A DNA stretch of 32,749 nt from an uncultured Pelagibacteraceae bacterium (GCA_902619495.1 CACNEM010000009.1:1-32749); one strand, 5' to 3'. Shown: positions 7,842-16,499, counted from the first letter of the stretch. A program made the numbers and translations. The notes: generated from the sequence alone by a model not told the origin.

Positions 7842-8740
7842 TGGAGCTCTACCTTAAATTAGCTGATGTTATACTCCCTGTTTTTTTTATAATCGGTATT
7901 GGATATTATCTTGGAAAAAAAAACCCTAATTTTAATACAGATTTTATAACTACTCTTGCAGGAAATATAGGAACACCTGCTATGATTTTTTATACTATAA
8001 CCTCAACTGGAGTAACATTAGAGGTTTTTATTACTTTTTTTTTATATGCTTTAGTCATTATTGGAGGATTTTCTTTATTAGGTATTTTTTTTCTTTTTTT
8101 AATGAAAAAGGACGTCATTAGCGAATTACCACCTTTGATATTACCAAATACCGGTAATATGGGAATTCCAATTTGTTTATTTGCTTATGGAATAGAAGGT
8201 CTTGGTGTTGCCTCAGCAATCGCATCTGTAATTATCTTACTACATTTTACAATAGGTGTCTTTTTAGCTAAAAAAAGTTTTACAATTAAAATCTTGATTA
8301 CAAATATGCCAATTTATGGAATCTTGGCAGCTGTGATTGTTCTTTATTTCAATTTACAAGTTCCAGGTTACATTGAAAACACAACATTTCTTTTAACTTA
8401 TGCAACAATTTTTTTAGTGTTAATGTCTTTAGGTATAGCATTAACAAAACTTAAAGTAATTTCATGGATCAGCGCATATATTTTAGGCGCTGTAAGAGTT
8501 ATTTTAGGTCCATTAATAGGTTTCTCTTTAATTAAATTTTTAAATCTAAGTGGCTTTGCAGCCGGCGTTCTTTTAATTCAATCTGCGATGCCTAGTGCAA
8601 TATTAACCTATCTTGTTGGTTCAATGTATTCAGAGAAAAAAGTAGTAGATAGCATTGCAAGTATAATAGTAACTTCAACAATAATCTCATTTTTTACAAT
8701 ACCGATTGTGGTGTATATTTCACTGAAATATTTTGTATAA
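7841..8740 (+). CDS. AEC-family (auxin efflux carrier-like) transporter
   Basis: A 299-residue, very hydrophobic protein with about ten membrane segments. The start Leu-Ala-Asp-Val-Ile-Leu-Pro-Val-Phe-Phe-Ile-Ile-Gly-Ile-Gly-Tyr, the conserved Leu-Pro-Asn-Thr-Gly-Asn-Met-Gly-Ile-Pro in the first half and the Gln-Ser-Ala-Met-Pro-Ser-Ala motif in the second are AEC-family hallmarks. Bacterial members export or exchange organic acids such as malate or malonate, but the substrate here cannot be read from sequence. It shares one base with the SbmA-like gene (TAATG) and probably belongs to the same transcript. Confidence 0.87.
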   Translation: MELYLKLADVILPVFFIIGIGYYLGKKNPNFNTDFITTLAGNIGTPAMIFYTITSTGVTLEVFITFFLYALVIIGGFSLLGIFFLFLMKKDVISELPPLILPNTGNMGIPICLFAYGIEGLGVASAIASVIILLHFTIGVFLAKKSFTIKILITNMPIYGILAAVIVLYFNLQVPGYIENTTFLLTYATIFLVLMSLGIALTKLKVISWISAYILGAVRVILGPLIGFSLIKFLNLSGFAAGVLLIQSAMPSAILTYLVGSMYSEKKVVDSIASIIVTSTIISFFTIPIVVYISLKYFV

Positions 8741-8748
8741 ATATAATT

Positions 8749-9969
8749 ATGTTAAATAAATTCAAAAATAAAAAAGTTACAAAATGCTTACTTTGCTCTA
8801 ATAAAAAATTAAAGCAAATTTTTTATCTTGGAAATTTTTATGTAAGTAATTTTGTTTCTAAAAAAAATATATCTAAAGGTAATATAAAATGTCCACTAAA
8901 TTTACTATATTGTAAGAAATGTACTTTAATTCAATTATCTCATATTGCACCCCAAGAACTAATGTATAGACGATTTTATTGGTATAAATCAGGAGTTACT
9001 AAGACAATGAGAGATGGACTTAAAGAACTATACTCTTCAAGTTTAAAAAACATAAAATTAAAAAAAAAAGATACAGTTTTAGATATTGGAGCTAATGACG
9101 GAACTCTACTAAAATATTACAAAAAAAATTTTATAACTATAGGTTGTGAGCCAGCAAAAAATTTAACTAAAAGTCTTAAAAAAAATTGTAAGTATGTAAT
9201 TGATAATTTTTGGTCATATGAAAATTTATTTAAGATTTTAAAAAAAAATAACTTATCAAAACCTAAAATAATAACAGCAATTGGTATGTTTTATGATTTA
9301 GAGGATCCTAATAAATTTATAAAGGATGCTGCTTTAGCTCTACACGATGACGGTATCTTTATAGCTCAATTAATGTGCTTAAAATCCATGATAGAAAAAA
9401 ATGATATAGGCAACATTTGCCATGAACATATTGAATTTTATTCGCTTAAATCTTTAAAATATCTTTTTGAGACTAATGGATTAGAAATTTTTAAAATTGA
9501 AGAAAATGATATTAATGGGGGTAGTTATAGGATTTATTGCAGAAAATTATTTAAAGGGAGTATTCACTTGAAGAAAGAAAATATTGAATTAATGATGAAA
9601 AAATTTGTAAAAAGATCAAAAGAAAATAAATTAAAAATGATAAAATTTATCAAAAATAAAATCAAAAACAAAAATAAAATTTTTTTATATGGTGCATCTA
9701 CCAAAGGTAATACATTGCTTCAATATTATAACTTAAATTCAAAAATGATTCCTTTTGCCGCTGAGAGAAGCCCTGAAAAGTGGGGTAAATATACAGTCGG
9801 CTCAGGAATAAAAATTATAAGCGAAAAAGAGGCAAGAAAATTAAATCCTAATTATTTTTTAGTTACACCTTGGGGATTTATCAATGAATTTAAAAGAAGA
9901 GAGCGTCCTTGGCTTAAAAAAGGAGGAAAATTTATTGTACCTTTTCCTAAATTAAGAATAATTAAGTAA
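8749..9969 (+). CDS. Zinc-finger SAM C-methyltransferase of nucleotide-sugar biosynthesis
   Basis: A 406-residue protein with the three-part layout of TylC3/NovU-type sugar C-methyltransferases. An N-terminal zinc site has Cys13, Cys16, Cys55 and Cys58. A SAM-binding core has Leu-Asp-Ile-Gly-Ala-Asn-Asp-Gly-Thr from residue 111. A C-terminal domain has Tyr-Gly-Ala-Ser-Thr-Lys-Gly-Asn-Thr-Leu-Leu. Characterised members add a methyl group to C-3 of NDP-4-keto-6-deoxy sugars, with a His-Glu-His motif that is present here (Cys-His-Glu-His-Ile-Glu-Phe-Tyr). It opens the five-gene sugar cassette, 8 nt after the AEC gene. Family assignment is firm; the exact sugar is inference. Confidence 0.87.
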   Translation: MLNKFKNKKVTKCLLCSNKKLKQIFYLGNFYVSNFVSKKNISKGNIKCPLNLLYCKKCTLIQLSHIAPQELMYRRFYWYKSGVTKTMRDGLKELYSSSLKNIKLKKKDTVLDIGANDGTLLKYYKKNFITIGCEPAKNLTKSLKKNCKYVIDNFWSYENLFKILKKNNLSKPKIITAIGMFYDLEDPNKFIKDAALALHDDGIFIAQLMCLKSMIEKNDIGNICHEHIEFYSLKSLKYLFETNGLEIFKIEENDINGGSYRIYCRKLFKGSIHLKKENIELMMKKFVKRSKENKLKMIKFIKNKIKNKNKIFLYGASTKGNTLLQYYNLNSKMIPFAAERSPEKWGKYTVGSGIKIISEKEARKLNPNYFLVTPWGFINEFKRRERPWLKKGGKFIVPFPKLRIIK

Positions 9970-9973
9970 ATAT

Positions 9974-10948
9974 ATGAAAAAAAAAATTTTGATTTTAGGA
10001 GTTACAGGTCAAGATGGCTCTTTATTGGCTGAGTACTTGATTAATAAAAATATTTTAATTTATGGGCTCATAAGAAAATCTTCTAACAGAAACTATAAGA
10101 ATTTAGAAAAAGTCATAAAAAATAAAAATTTTAGTTTAGTTCACGGTGATGTACTTGATTCTTTTTCAATAGAAAAAATTATTAGAGAAGTTAAACCTGA
10201 TGAAATATATAATTTTGCAGATCAGGATCATGTTAGATGGAGCTATCAAATTCCAAGTTATTCGTTTGATGTAACGGCCTTTTCTGTTTTAAAGATATTA
10301 GAAATTATTAAAAATAGTAATAAAAAAATAAAATTCTTCCAACCATTTACATCTAATATGTTTGGCAACATATCGAAAAATAAATTAAATGAAGAGGAAA
10401 AATTTGCACCTTTAAGTATTTACGCTCTTAGTAAGGCTAGTGCTTTTCATATATGTCAATTTTATAAGAATGTATTTAATCTTCGTATTTATGGTGCTAT
10501 ATTTTTTAATCATGAGTCAGAAAGAAGAACCCCTGAATATGTGACAAGAAAAATAACTCAAGCAGTAGCTAGAATATATTTAAATAAACAAAAAAAATTA
10601 TATCTCGGAGATATAAATAATAAAATTGATTGGGGTTACGCAAGAGATTATGTAGAAGCTGCTTATAAGTTAACACAACTTAAAAAGCCAGATTATTTTG
10701 TCATAGGTTCGGGTAAAGCTTATTCAATAAAATATTTTGCAAAAAAAGCTTTTGAATATATGGGTCTTAATTATAAAAAATATATATCTATTGATAAAAA
10801 ATTAATTAGAAAAAGTAAGACAAAAACATTAGTCGCAGATATTAGAAAAGCAAAAAAATATTTTAGGTTTCAACCAAAGACAAATATATTAAATCTAATT
10901 AAGATTATGGTTGATAATGACTTAAAAATTGAAAAAAATAATGATTAA
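9974..10948 (+). CDS. GDP-mannose 4,6-dehydratase-like SDR with altered catalytic triad
   Basis: A 324-residue extended short-chain dehydrogenase. It has the Rossmann motif Gly9-Val-Thr-Gly12-Gln-Asp-Gly15, catalytic Tyr150 and Lys154 in Tyr-Ala-Leu-Ser-Lys, the Gmd-type Asn-His-Glu-Ser-x-Arg-Arg segment followed by Val-Thr-Arg-Lys-Ile, and Asp-Trp-Gly-Tyr-Ala-Arg-Asp-Tyr-Val. All point to the GDP-mannose 4,6-dehydratase lineage. The active-site Thr-Ser-Glu is Thr126-Ser127-Asn128, so the Glu that acts as general base in dehydration is missing. It may instead be a reductase, epimerase or dehydratase with altered chemistry. It lies 4 nt after the C-methyltransferase and overlaps the GT2 start by 8 nt. 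Confidence 0.82.
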   Translation: MKKKILILGVTGQDGSLLAEYLINKNILIYGLIRKSSNRNYKNLEKVIKNKNFSLVHGDVLDSFSIEKIIREVKPDEIYNFADQDHVRWSYQIPSYSFDVTAFSVLKILEIIKNSNKKIKFFQPFTSNMFGNISKNKLNEEEKFAPLSIYALSKASAFHICQFYKNVFNLRIYGAIFFNHESERRTPEYVTRKITQAVARIYLNKQKKLYLGDINNKIDWGYARDYVEAAYKLTQLKKPDYFVIGSGKAYSIKYFAKKAFEYMGLNYKKYISIDKKLIRKSKTKTLVADIRKAKKYFRFQPKTNILNLIKIMVDNDLKIEKNND

Positions 10949-11645
10949 AAATTCCATACTCTTGTGCACATTTAATGAGGCAAAATATATTAAAAATACA
11001 ATACTTAATTTAGAGAGATCAATTCCCAATTTAGAAATTATTGTAGTAAATGATGCATCTACAGACAATACATTATCTATAATTCAAAATTTACAAACCA
11101 AATGCATTTTGAAGATAATCAATAGATCAAAAACAAAAGGTTTAGGATCAGCTTTTCAAAGAGCTTTGATAGAATCTCAGGGTGAAAATATCGGTTGGAT
11201 TGATACTAATATGGGCGAGCTAGCTGAGACATTCCCCAAAATGATTGAAAAATTAAAAGATCACGATTTAATTCTTTTATCAAGATATATAAAAGGGGGG
11301 TCAGATGATAGAATATTCATAAGAGTTTTTTGTAGCAAATTAATAAATATTTTTTGTAGATTTATCTTAAGTAATAAAATTAAAGATTATACTAGCTCGA
11401 TTTTTATCATGAAGAGAAAGGTTTTAAATGAAACATCGGTATTGGGCTATGGTCATGGTGACTTTTTTATTGAATTTTTATATTCTGTTATTAAAAAAGG
11501 ATTTTCAGTAAATGAAATTCCTTATATACAAAAAAAAGATGATGAAGACGGTAATACAACTACATCACCAAATTTATTTCGATTTTTTATTTTAGGTTAT
11601 TTTTATTTTTTAAGGGTGATAATAACAAGGTTTCGTAGAAATTAA
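10941..11645 (+). CDS. Family 2 glycosyltransferase (polyprenyl-phosphate sugar synthase-like)
   Basis: A 234-residue GT-A-fold glycosyltransferase. The N-terminus shows the GT2 pattern Leu-Leu-Cys-Thr-Phe-Asn-Glu, then Ile-Val-Val-Asn-Asp-Ala-Ser-Thr-Asp-Asn-Thr and Lys-Gly-Leu-Gly-Ser-Ala, resembling dolichol/undecaprenyl-phosphate sugar synthases. The usual Asp-x-Asp site reads Asp-Thr-Asn-Met, so the second acid is replaced. There is no long C-terminal membrane domain, though a hydrophobic stretch occurs near the end. A TTG at 10929 is in frame, but the ATG at 10941, which overlaps the preceding stop by 8 nt, gives a normal GT2 start. It probably transfers the sugar made by this cassette. 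Confidence 0.85.
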   Translation: MIKNSILLCTFNEAKYIKNTILNLERSIPNLEIIVVNDASTDNTLSIIQNLQTKCILKIINRSKTKGLGSAFQRALIESQGENIGWIDTNMGELAETFPKMIEKLKDHDLILLSRYIKGGSDDRIFIRVFCSKLINIFCRFILSNKIKDYTSSIFIMKRKVLNETSVLGYGHGDFFIEFLYSVIKKGFSVNEIPYIQKKDDEDGNTTTSPNLFRFFILGYFYFLRVIITRFRRN

Positions 11646-11647
11646 CT

Positions 11648-12082
11648 ATGATTGAAAAGATTAAACACCAAAAAAAACTTTTCGCTTTAATTGTGAGAGG
11701 TAAATATAGAGGGAAAAAGGGGATTTCATTTTTTACAGATAATAAAGCAATTCAGCAATTTGGTTATATGAACCATAAAAAAGACCATATTATCAAACCT
11801 CATTTACATAAAAGACAAACAAGAAAATTACTTCATACATCAGAAGTAATTCTAATTTTAAAGGGAGTTTTAAGAGTAGATTTTTATAATAAAAAAAAAG
11901 TTTACTTATTTAGCAAACTTTTAAGAGAAAAGGATATTATAATGTTAGTTCATGGTGCTCATGGATTTAAAGTAGTTAAAGATGTACAAATGCTTGAAAT
12001 AAAACAAGGTCCATATATTAATAAACTCGATAAAATAAAATTCGAAGAGGCCAATGAGTCAAAAATTAAAATTAAAAAATAA
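11648..12082 (+). CDS. Small cupin-like protein of the sugar cassette
   Basis: A 144-residue basic protein with cupin features: His-x-His in Lys-Pro-His-Leu-His-Lys, then strands with Ile-Leu-Ile-Leu-Lys-Gly-Val-Leu-Arg-Val, and a second motif around Val-His-Gly-Ala-His-Gly-Phe. Small cupins in sugar clusters act as epimerases, keto-isomerases or auxiliary proteins, but this one does not clearly match RmlC or FdtA. It overlaps the aminotransferase by 29 nt and follows the GT2 gene by 2 nt, so it belongs to the cassette. Function: unassigned, plausibly a sugar-modifying step. Confidence 0.68.
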   Translation: MIEKIKHQKKLFALIVRGKYRGKKGISFFTDNKAIQQFGYMNHKKDHIIKPHLHKRQTRKLLHTSEVILILKGVLRVDFYNKKKVYLFSKLLREKDIIMLVHGAHGFKVVKDVQMLEIKQGPYINKLDKIKFEEANESKIKIKK

Positions 12083-13199
12083 ATTTATTCCAGTCAATAC
12101 TCCTAAAATATTTTCTCAAGAAAAAAAACTTGTAATTCAGGCCCTATCTACTGGATGGATTTCATCTGAAGGACCTTTTGTTAAAAAATTTGAGGAAAAT
12201 TTTTCAAAATTTAATAAAAGGAGATATGGTGTAGCAGTTTCAAGTGGTACAGCTGCTTTAGAAATTGTAATTAAATCTCTTAACTTAAAGAAGGGTGATG
12301 AAGTAATAATACCTACTTTTACGATTATATCTTCGGTGATGTGTTTAATAAAACAAGGCTTAAAACCTGTTTTAGTAGATAGCGATATCAAAAATTGGAA
12401 TATGTCAATAGAGGAAACTATAAAGAAGATAAATAAAAAAACTAAAGCTATTATTATTACTCATATCTATGGTTTTCCTGTAGACATGCAAAAAATTATC
12501 AAAATAGCGAATAAGAAAAAAATTATAATCATAGAAGATGCGGCCGAAATGATAGGACAAAAATATAAAAAAAGAATATGTGGTAGCTTTGGTTCAGTAA
12601 GCACATTTAGTTTTTATGCTAATAAACATATAACAACAGGTGAGGGTGGAATGATAGTCACCAATGATAAAAAAATCTATGAAAAATGTAAGTCTTTACG
12701 TAATTTATGTTTTGGAACTAAAGGAAATCGATTCAATCATAATGACATAGGTTGGAACTATAGATTTACAAATATTCAAGCAGCAATAGGATTGGGACAA
12801 CTTAAGAATATAAACTGGATAGTAAAAAGAAAAAAAGAAATAGGAAGAAGATATATTAAAAAATTAATAAATAATAAGAATATAATTATTCAAAAAAATA
12901 AGAATTCATATTCAGAAAATATTTTTTGGGTTTTTGGCATTTTACTGAAAAAAAATTATAAATTTAAAAGAGACTTTATAACAAGGAAATTATTAATGCA
13001 TAATATACAGACAAGAAATTTTTTTTATCCTATGCATAAACAAACTATTCTTTTAAAAAAAGGTATATTCAAAAAAAATAATAAATTTCCAAATGCTGAA
13101 TATTTGGCAAAAAGTGGATTTTACTTACCATCTGGTTTAGCTCTAACAAATGAAGAAATAGATTTTATTTGTGATAAGGTAAATAAAATTATTTGTTAA
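12054..13199 (+). CDS. DegT/DnrJ/EryC1/StrS aminotransferase, perosamine synthase-like
   Basis: A PLP-dependent sugar aminotransferase of 381 residues. PLP-site features are Ser-Ser-Gly-Thr-Ala-Ala-Leu, Ile-Glu-Asp-Ala-Ala-Glu and the Schiff-base lysine Lys191 in Phe-Tyr-Ala-Asn-Lys-His-Ile-Thr-Thr-Gly-Glu-Gly-Gly. The Asn-Lys-x-Ile-Thr-Thr-Gly-Glu-Gly-Gly wording resembles GDP-perosamine synthases, which aminate C-4 of GDP-4-keto-6-deoxymannose. The lysine rules out a ColD-type dehydratase, which has His there. Its partner would be the Gmd-like gene of the same cassette. It starts inside the cupin gene (29-nt overlap) and ends convergently with an 11-nt overlap on the next gene. Confidence 0.88.
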   Translation: MSQKLKLKNKFIPVNTPKIFSQEKKLVIQALSTGWISSEGPFVKKFEENFSKFNKRRYGVAVSSGTAALEIVIKSLNLKKGDEVIIPTFTIISSVMCLIKQGLKPVLVDSDIKNWNMSIEETIKKINKKTKAIIITHIYGFPVDMQKIIKIANKKKIIIIEDAAEMIGQKYKKRICGSFGSVSTFSFYANKHITTGEGGMIVTNDKKIYEKCKSLRNLCFGTKGNRFNHNDIGWNYRFTNIQAAIGLGQLKNINWIVKRKKEIGRRYIKKLINNKNIIIQKNKNSYSENIFWVFGILLKKNYKFKRDFITRKLLMHNIQTRNFFYPMHKQTILLKKGIFKKNNKFPNAEYLAKSGFYLPSGLALTNEEIDFICDKVNKIIC

Positions 13200-13458
13200 T
13201 CTTCAAATCGAGTTCGTTTACTATTTTGTTTAAAAAATTTGAGATAATAATTCTTTCATTTTCGCTGAAAAAATTTTCTTTATCAGTTCCTTTTTCCATT
13301 TCTTTAAGAACTTTTTCTTTAATTTCAGTTCTTTGCGAATAATCTGTTAAAGATTTCACTTTTTTAGCATAAGTGTTTATTACTGCTCCTATGGTGATTT
13401 TGAATAGTATATATAGACCTATTAAAGCAATAACAATTTTAATTGTGTATTCTCTCAT
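13189..13458 (-). CDS. Small single-pass membrane protein of unknown function
   Basis: An 89-residue protein with one N-terminal membrane segment (about residues 7-27: Ile-Lys-Ile-Val-Ile-Ala-Leu-Ile-Gly-Leu-Tyr-Ile) and a charged, probably helical C-terminal part rich in Lys and Glu. I do not recognise the family. It is judged real because it fills the space between two convergent/tandem genes, has a sensible membrane-anchor architecture, and no better frame exists there. A 63-codon plus-strand frame crossing its 5' half looks random. It overlaps the aminotransferase 3' end by 11 nt and lies 35 nt upstream of the GT39-like gene region, on the same strand as it. Confidence 0.6.
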   Translation of the reverse strand: MREYTIKIVIALIGLYILFKITIGAVINTYAKKVKSLTDYSQRTEIKEKVLKEMEKGTDKENFFSENERIIISNFLNKIVNELDLKINK

Positions 13459-13493
13459 AAAACTTAATTATATTAATAAAATAAAATTTACCA

Positions 13494-15104
13494 TTAAAAT
13501 TTATCAATTCTTTTATACACTACCGATACCGGTTGATCTTCTACTTTTAAAACATGGTATTTAGTAAATACCTTTCGATCTATAGCTTTATAGTCACGAA
13601 TTCTTTTCATTTTATTATCAATTATGTAATCTGCATTATCCATTTTAGAAAGAATAACTCTAGATTTATTTTTTTCGGATAAAAATAAATATGTATTTCT
13701 TAAACTAGTGAATCCTTTTGAATAAACATAAATTTTTTCACTATCATCGGTTTTTAAAATATGATCTAAGACTTGCTTATGTGATATACCCCACCAATCT
13801 AAATCAAAATTTTTAACAAAATAACCTTTACTAACGTTATTGAAATATAAATATTGATTAGGATGATAGTTAAACATCCAAATTAGATTATACGTCATAT
13901 TAGTAAAAATTAATAAGATTATAAATTTAAAATAAATCCTCGTAAATTTTTGTTTTAAAAATTTAAATCCTAAAATAGTGAAATATATTATAATAGGATA
14001 TAAAAAATATAAGTGCCTCCATCCACCAAACTTAGAAGTGTTTAACTCTGAAACTATAAAAAAGGTAAAGACTAAACAGAAAAAAAGATATAAATCGTAA
14101 AACTGATTAGTATCCATATTATAGTTTTTTTTAAGAGTTTTATTTAAAATTTTTTGTGTAGTAAAACATTGAAAAATAAATCCTATCGAAAATAAAAAAA
14201 TTATTATTAAAGGTGTTGTAATTAAAAACCATACGAGCCTATAGTGCCAGGGCGTCATATCAGATTGTATATAATCACCAAAGTAAAAATTTATAACTAC
14301 TAAACTTTCATGAGCTTTCAAAATATTAATAAATGCATAATACAAATTTGTTATTGGATTACTCCAAAGATATGGCCATAGTATATAAATTGAAACTATA
14401 GTGATTAAGAAAAATAAATAAATAATATTTTTTTCCTTTAATAATTTTTTTGAAGAATCTAAAAAATTGTACATATAAAAAAGTAAAAATAAAAAAATTG
14501 GAATAATTCCTAATATTTTTGTGTTTAAAAGAAGAGCAGTAAAAATAGAAAATAAGACTAAGTTTTTGATATTTTTATTTTCAATAAAAATATATCCAAA
14601 ATATATGTAGAAAATAAATAAAGACATAAAAAAAATGTCTCTTGAATTATAAAATGACTCTCCAAATATTCTAGGTGATAAAACTATAAAAATTACAGAG
14701 AGAAATGAAAAGAAAAAATTTTTAAATCTTTTACTAATAAATTTATAAAAGATAATTAGACTAATACAAAAAATAATGAAATTTATTTGATGAGAAAATA
14801 AATAAATTTTATCAATAGATTGAATTTGAAAAATCTTAGACAGAAATACCAAAAAAAATTCAAATATAATAGGCCACTCTTTCAATTTGCTTTTATATAA
14901 ATCTAGATTTATTTCAGGGTTTGTAATGTTTAAAAATAGGGCTTTTACATAATTGTACGTATTAAGACCATTTAAATAGTAAATTTCATCATCTAAGGTA
15001 ACACCAAAATCTTTTAAAATGGGGAAACAGACAGAAAAGAAAAGTGTAATAAATACGTAAATAAAATACTTTTCATTTTTTTGCAGATAATTTACTTTAT
15101 TCAC
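13494..15104 (-). CDS. GT39-like membrane glycosyltransferase (ArnT/PMT type)
   Basis: A 536-residue protein with ten or more membrane segments and a short soluble C-terminal tail. The first periplasmic loop carries Leu-Asp38-Asp39-Glu40, the acidic motif expected of GT-C enzymes that use polyprenyl-phosphate sugars, followed by Tyr-Tyr-Leu-Asn-Gly. Other loop segments (Tyr-Asn-Ser-Arg-Asp, Gly-Gly-Trp-Arg-His) fit the PMT/ArnT group. It probably attaches a lipid-linked sugar to lipid A, protein or polysaccharide on the periplasmic face. The sequence is extremely Phe/Ile/Lys/Asn rich. It overlaps the FkbM gene upstream by 8 nt. The family is supported by architecture; the acceptor is unknown. 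Confidence 0.72.
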   Translation of the reverse strand: MNKVNYLQKNEKYFIYVFITLFFSVCFPILKDFGVTLDDEIYYLNGLNTYNYVKALFLNITNPEINLDLYKSKLKEWPIIFEFFLVFLSKIFQIQSIDKIYLFSHQINFIIFCISLIIFYKFISKRFKNFFFSFLSVIFIVLSPRIFGESFYNSRDIFFMSLFIFYIYFGYIFIENKNIKNLVLFSIFTALLLNTKILGIIPIFLFLLFYMYNFLDSSKKLLKEKNIIYLFFLITIVSIYILWPYLWSNPITNLYYAFINILKAHESLVVINFYFGDYIQSDMTPWHYRLVWFLITTPLIIIFLFSIGFIFQCFTTQKILNKTLKKNYNMDTNQFYDLYLFFCLVFTFFIVSELNTSKFGGWRHLYFLYPIIIYFTILGFKFLKQKFTRIYFKFIILLIFTNMTYNLIWMFNYHPNQYLYFNNVSKGYFVKNFDLDWWGISHKQVLDHILKTDDSEKIYVYSKGFTSLRNTYLFLSEKNKSRVILSKMDNADYIIDNKMKRIRDYKAIDRKVFTKYHVLKVEDQPVSVVYKRIDKF

Positions 15105-15858
15105 TTTTATAATTTTCGTTTTTAAATAATAAATCTGATGATTTTAAATTGCTCATTATACTTACAGATTTAATAGGATACTCTTTTATAAATTCAAAAC
15201 CAAAGTTATTCAAAAAACTTATTATCTTATTTTTTTTAAATTCAAAACTATTTTTCTTGGATAATACTTCAACATAAATTATATTAACACAATTCTTTTT
15301 TAATAAGTTTATTGTGCCTTTTAAAATATATTCTTCATGACCTTCAGCATCAATCTTTAATAAATCAATATTTTTAATTTTCTTTAATTTACAAAAATTA
15401 TCTATCGTATTTGTTTTAACCTCAATTTTTTCAAATTCTTCTAATTTTTTTTTATTAAAGAAATTAAATAAATTTAGTACTTTTTTTCTTGAATTATTCC
15501 ACATTTTATCGTTTTTTAATATTGTTTGAAAACTAGATCCGCTTGCCTCGAAAAATCTATTTAAATGAAATATTTTTTTTTTAATTTTATTATCTAACCC
15601 GATACAATTATAAAATATATTTTTATTATTTTTCTTTAATTTTTTTATATATTTTAATCCATTTGGATTAGGATCAAATAAGTAAAATTTAGAATTAATG
15701 CTATTTTTGTCTATTTTTAATATCTTTTCTGTAAATTTTCCTTTAAAGCTACCTACATCAAATATTATTTTTTTCTTGTTTTTTTTAATATAGCTAAAAA
15801 TCTCTTTTTCATTGTTATTCATAAAAAAGAAATCCACTAAATTATATACTAAATTCAT
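15097..15858 (-). CDS. FkbM-family methyltransferase
   Basis: A 253-residue SAM-dependent methyltransferase of the FkbM family, which O-methylates sugars or other small molecules. Visible motifs are Ile-Phe-Asp-Val-Gly-Ser-Phe-Lys-Gly-Lys-Phe (SAM loop, about residues 34-44), Leu-Phe-Asp-Pro-Asn-Pro, and the diagnostic Leu-Leu-Lys-Ile-Asp-Ala-Glu-Gly-His-Glu. It is co-directional with, and overlaps, the GT39-like gene and is divergent from the methyltransferase at 15900 across a 41-bp AT-only-like spacer that must hold both promoters. It is probably part of surface-glycan decoration. Confidence 0.88.
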   Translation of the reverse strand: MNLVYNLVDFFFMNNNEKEIFSYIKKNKKKIIFDVGSFKGKFTEKILKIDKNSINSKFYLFDPNPNGLKYIKKLKKNNKNIFYNCIGLDNKIKKKIFHLNRFFEASGSSFQTILKNDKMWNNSRKKVLNLFNFFNKKKLEEFEKIEVKTNTIDNFCKLKKIKNIDLLKIDAEGHEEYILKGTINLLKKNCVNIIYVEVLSKKNSFEFKKNKIISFLNNFGFEFIKEYPIKSVSIMSNLKSSDLLFKNENYKSE

Positions 15859-15899
15859 TTTTTTATATTATTTAAACTGTTTATTTCTTATTATATAAC

Positions 15900-16499
15900 A
15901 TGAAAAAATTTATCGACCTTATTATTTCTTATAAGTTCTCATTAATATATATTCTCTTTTATGAATTAATCCATATATTATTAGGTTATAAAGGAAATAG
16001 TTATTACATTAGACGAAATAAAAAATCTACAGACACAATTCCTTGCCCATACTATTTTTTACACAAGATATTTAATATTATTAAGAATGAGAATATTAAG
16101 TCATTTATTGACCTGGGATGTGGTAATGGCAGGGTAATATATTTTTTTAACAAAAGAATGAAAATTGACTACTTAGGTGTCGAGTTGTTCGAAGATGCCT
16201 ATAATACTTGCTTAAAAATCTTTAAAAATAACAATAATGTTAAATTGGAGAATAAAAGTTTTTTTGATCTAGATTTTAATAACAGTTATGATTGTTACTT
16301 TCTAAATGATCCTTTAAAAGAAGTAGGAGATCATAATAGATTAATAAAAACTATCATATCTTCTTTGAAAACATCTCAAAAACCTCTATTTGTTACTGTT
16401 AATTTAACACACGGAAAAGATGATGTGTTTACCCCAATGCATTTAATATATTCTTTTACTATTAATTCCAGAAGTATTAAAATATACAAACCTAAATAG
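15900..16499 (+). CDS. Class I SAM-dependent methyltransferase, membrane-anchored
   Basis: A 199-residue protein with a hydrophobic N-terminus (about residues 10-30: Tyr-Lys-Phe-Ser-Leu-Ile-Tyr-Ile-Leu-Phe-Tyr), then a SAM-binding core with Ile-Asp-Leu-Gly-Cys-Gly-Asn-Gly-Arg-Val and Gly-Val-Glu-Leu at the acidic strand II position. Asp-Cys-Tyr-Phe-Leu-Asn-Asp-Pro-Leu occupies the motif IV position. The length is short for a full sugar methyltransferase. The substrate is unknown, but it stands in a run of glycan genes. It is transcribed away from the FkbM gene and is followed by a 398-bp gap. Confidence 0.78.
   Translation: MKKFIDLIISYKFSLIYILFYELIHILLGYKGNSYYIRRNKKSTDTIPCPYYFLHKIFNIIKNENIKSFIDLGCGNGRVIYFFNKRMKIDYLGVELFEDAYNTCLKIFKNNNNVKLENKSFFDLDFNNSYDCYFLNDPLKEVGDHNRLIKTIISSLKTSQKPLFVTVNLTHGKDDVFTPMHLIYSFTINSRSIKIYKPK

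Noticed and set aside
10929-10940. TTG start for the GT2 gene
   Set aside because: The ATG at 10941 is closer to the usual GT2 N-terminus and overlaps the preceding stop in the normal way.
12054-13199. Reading the aminotransferase as a ColD-type sugar dehydratase
   Set aside because: The Schiff-base lysine (Lys191) is present where ColD has histidine.
13373-13564. 63-codon plus-strand frame
   Set aside because: It crosses the 5' end of the small membrane protein and the 3' end of the GT39-like gene on the other strand and shows no coherent feature.
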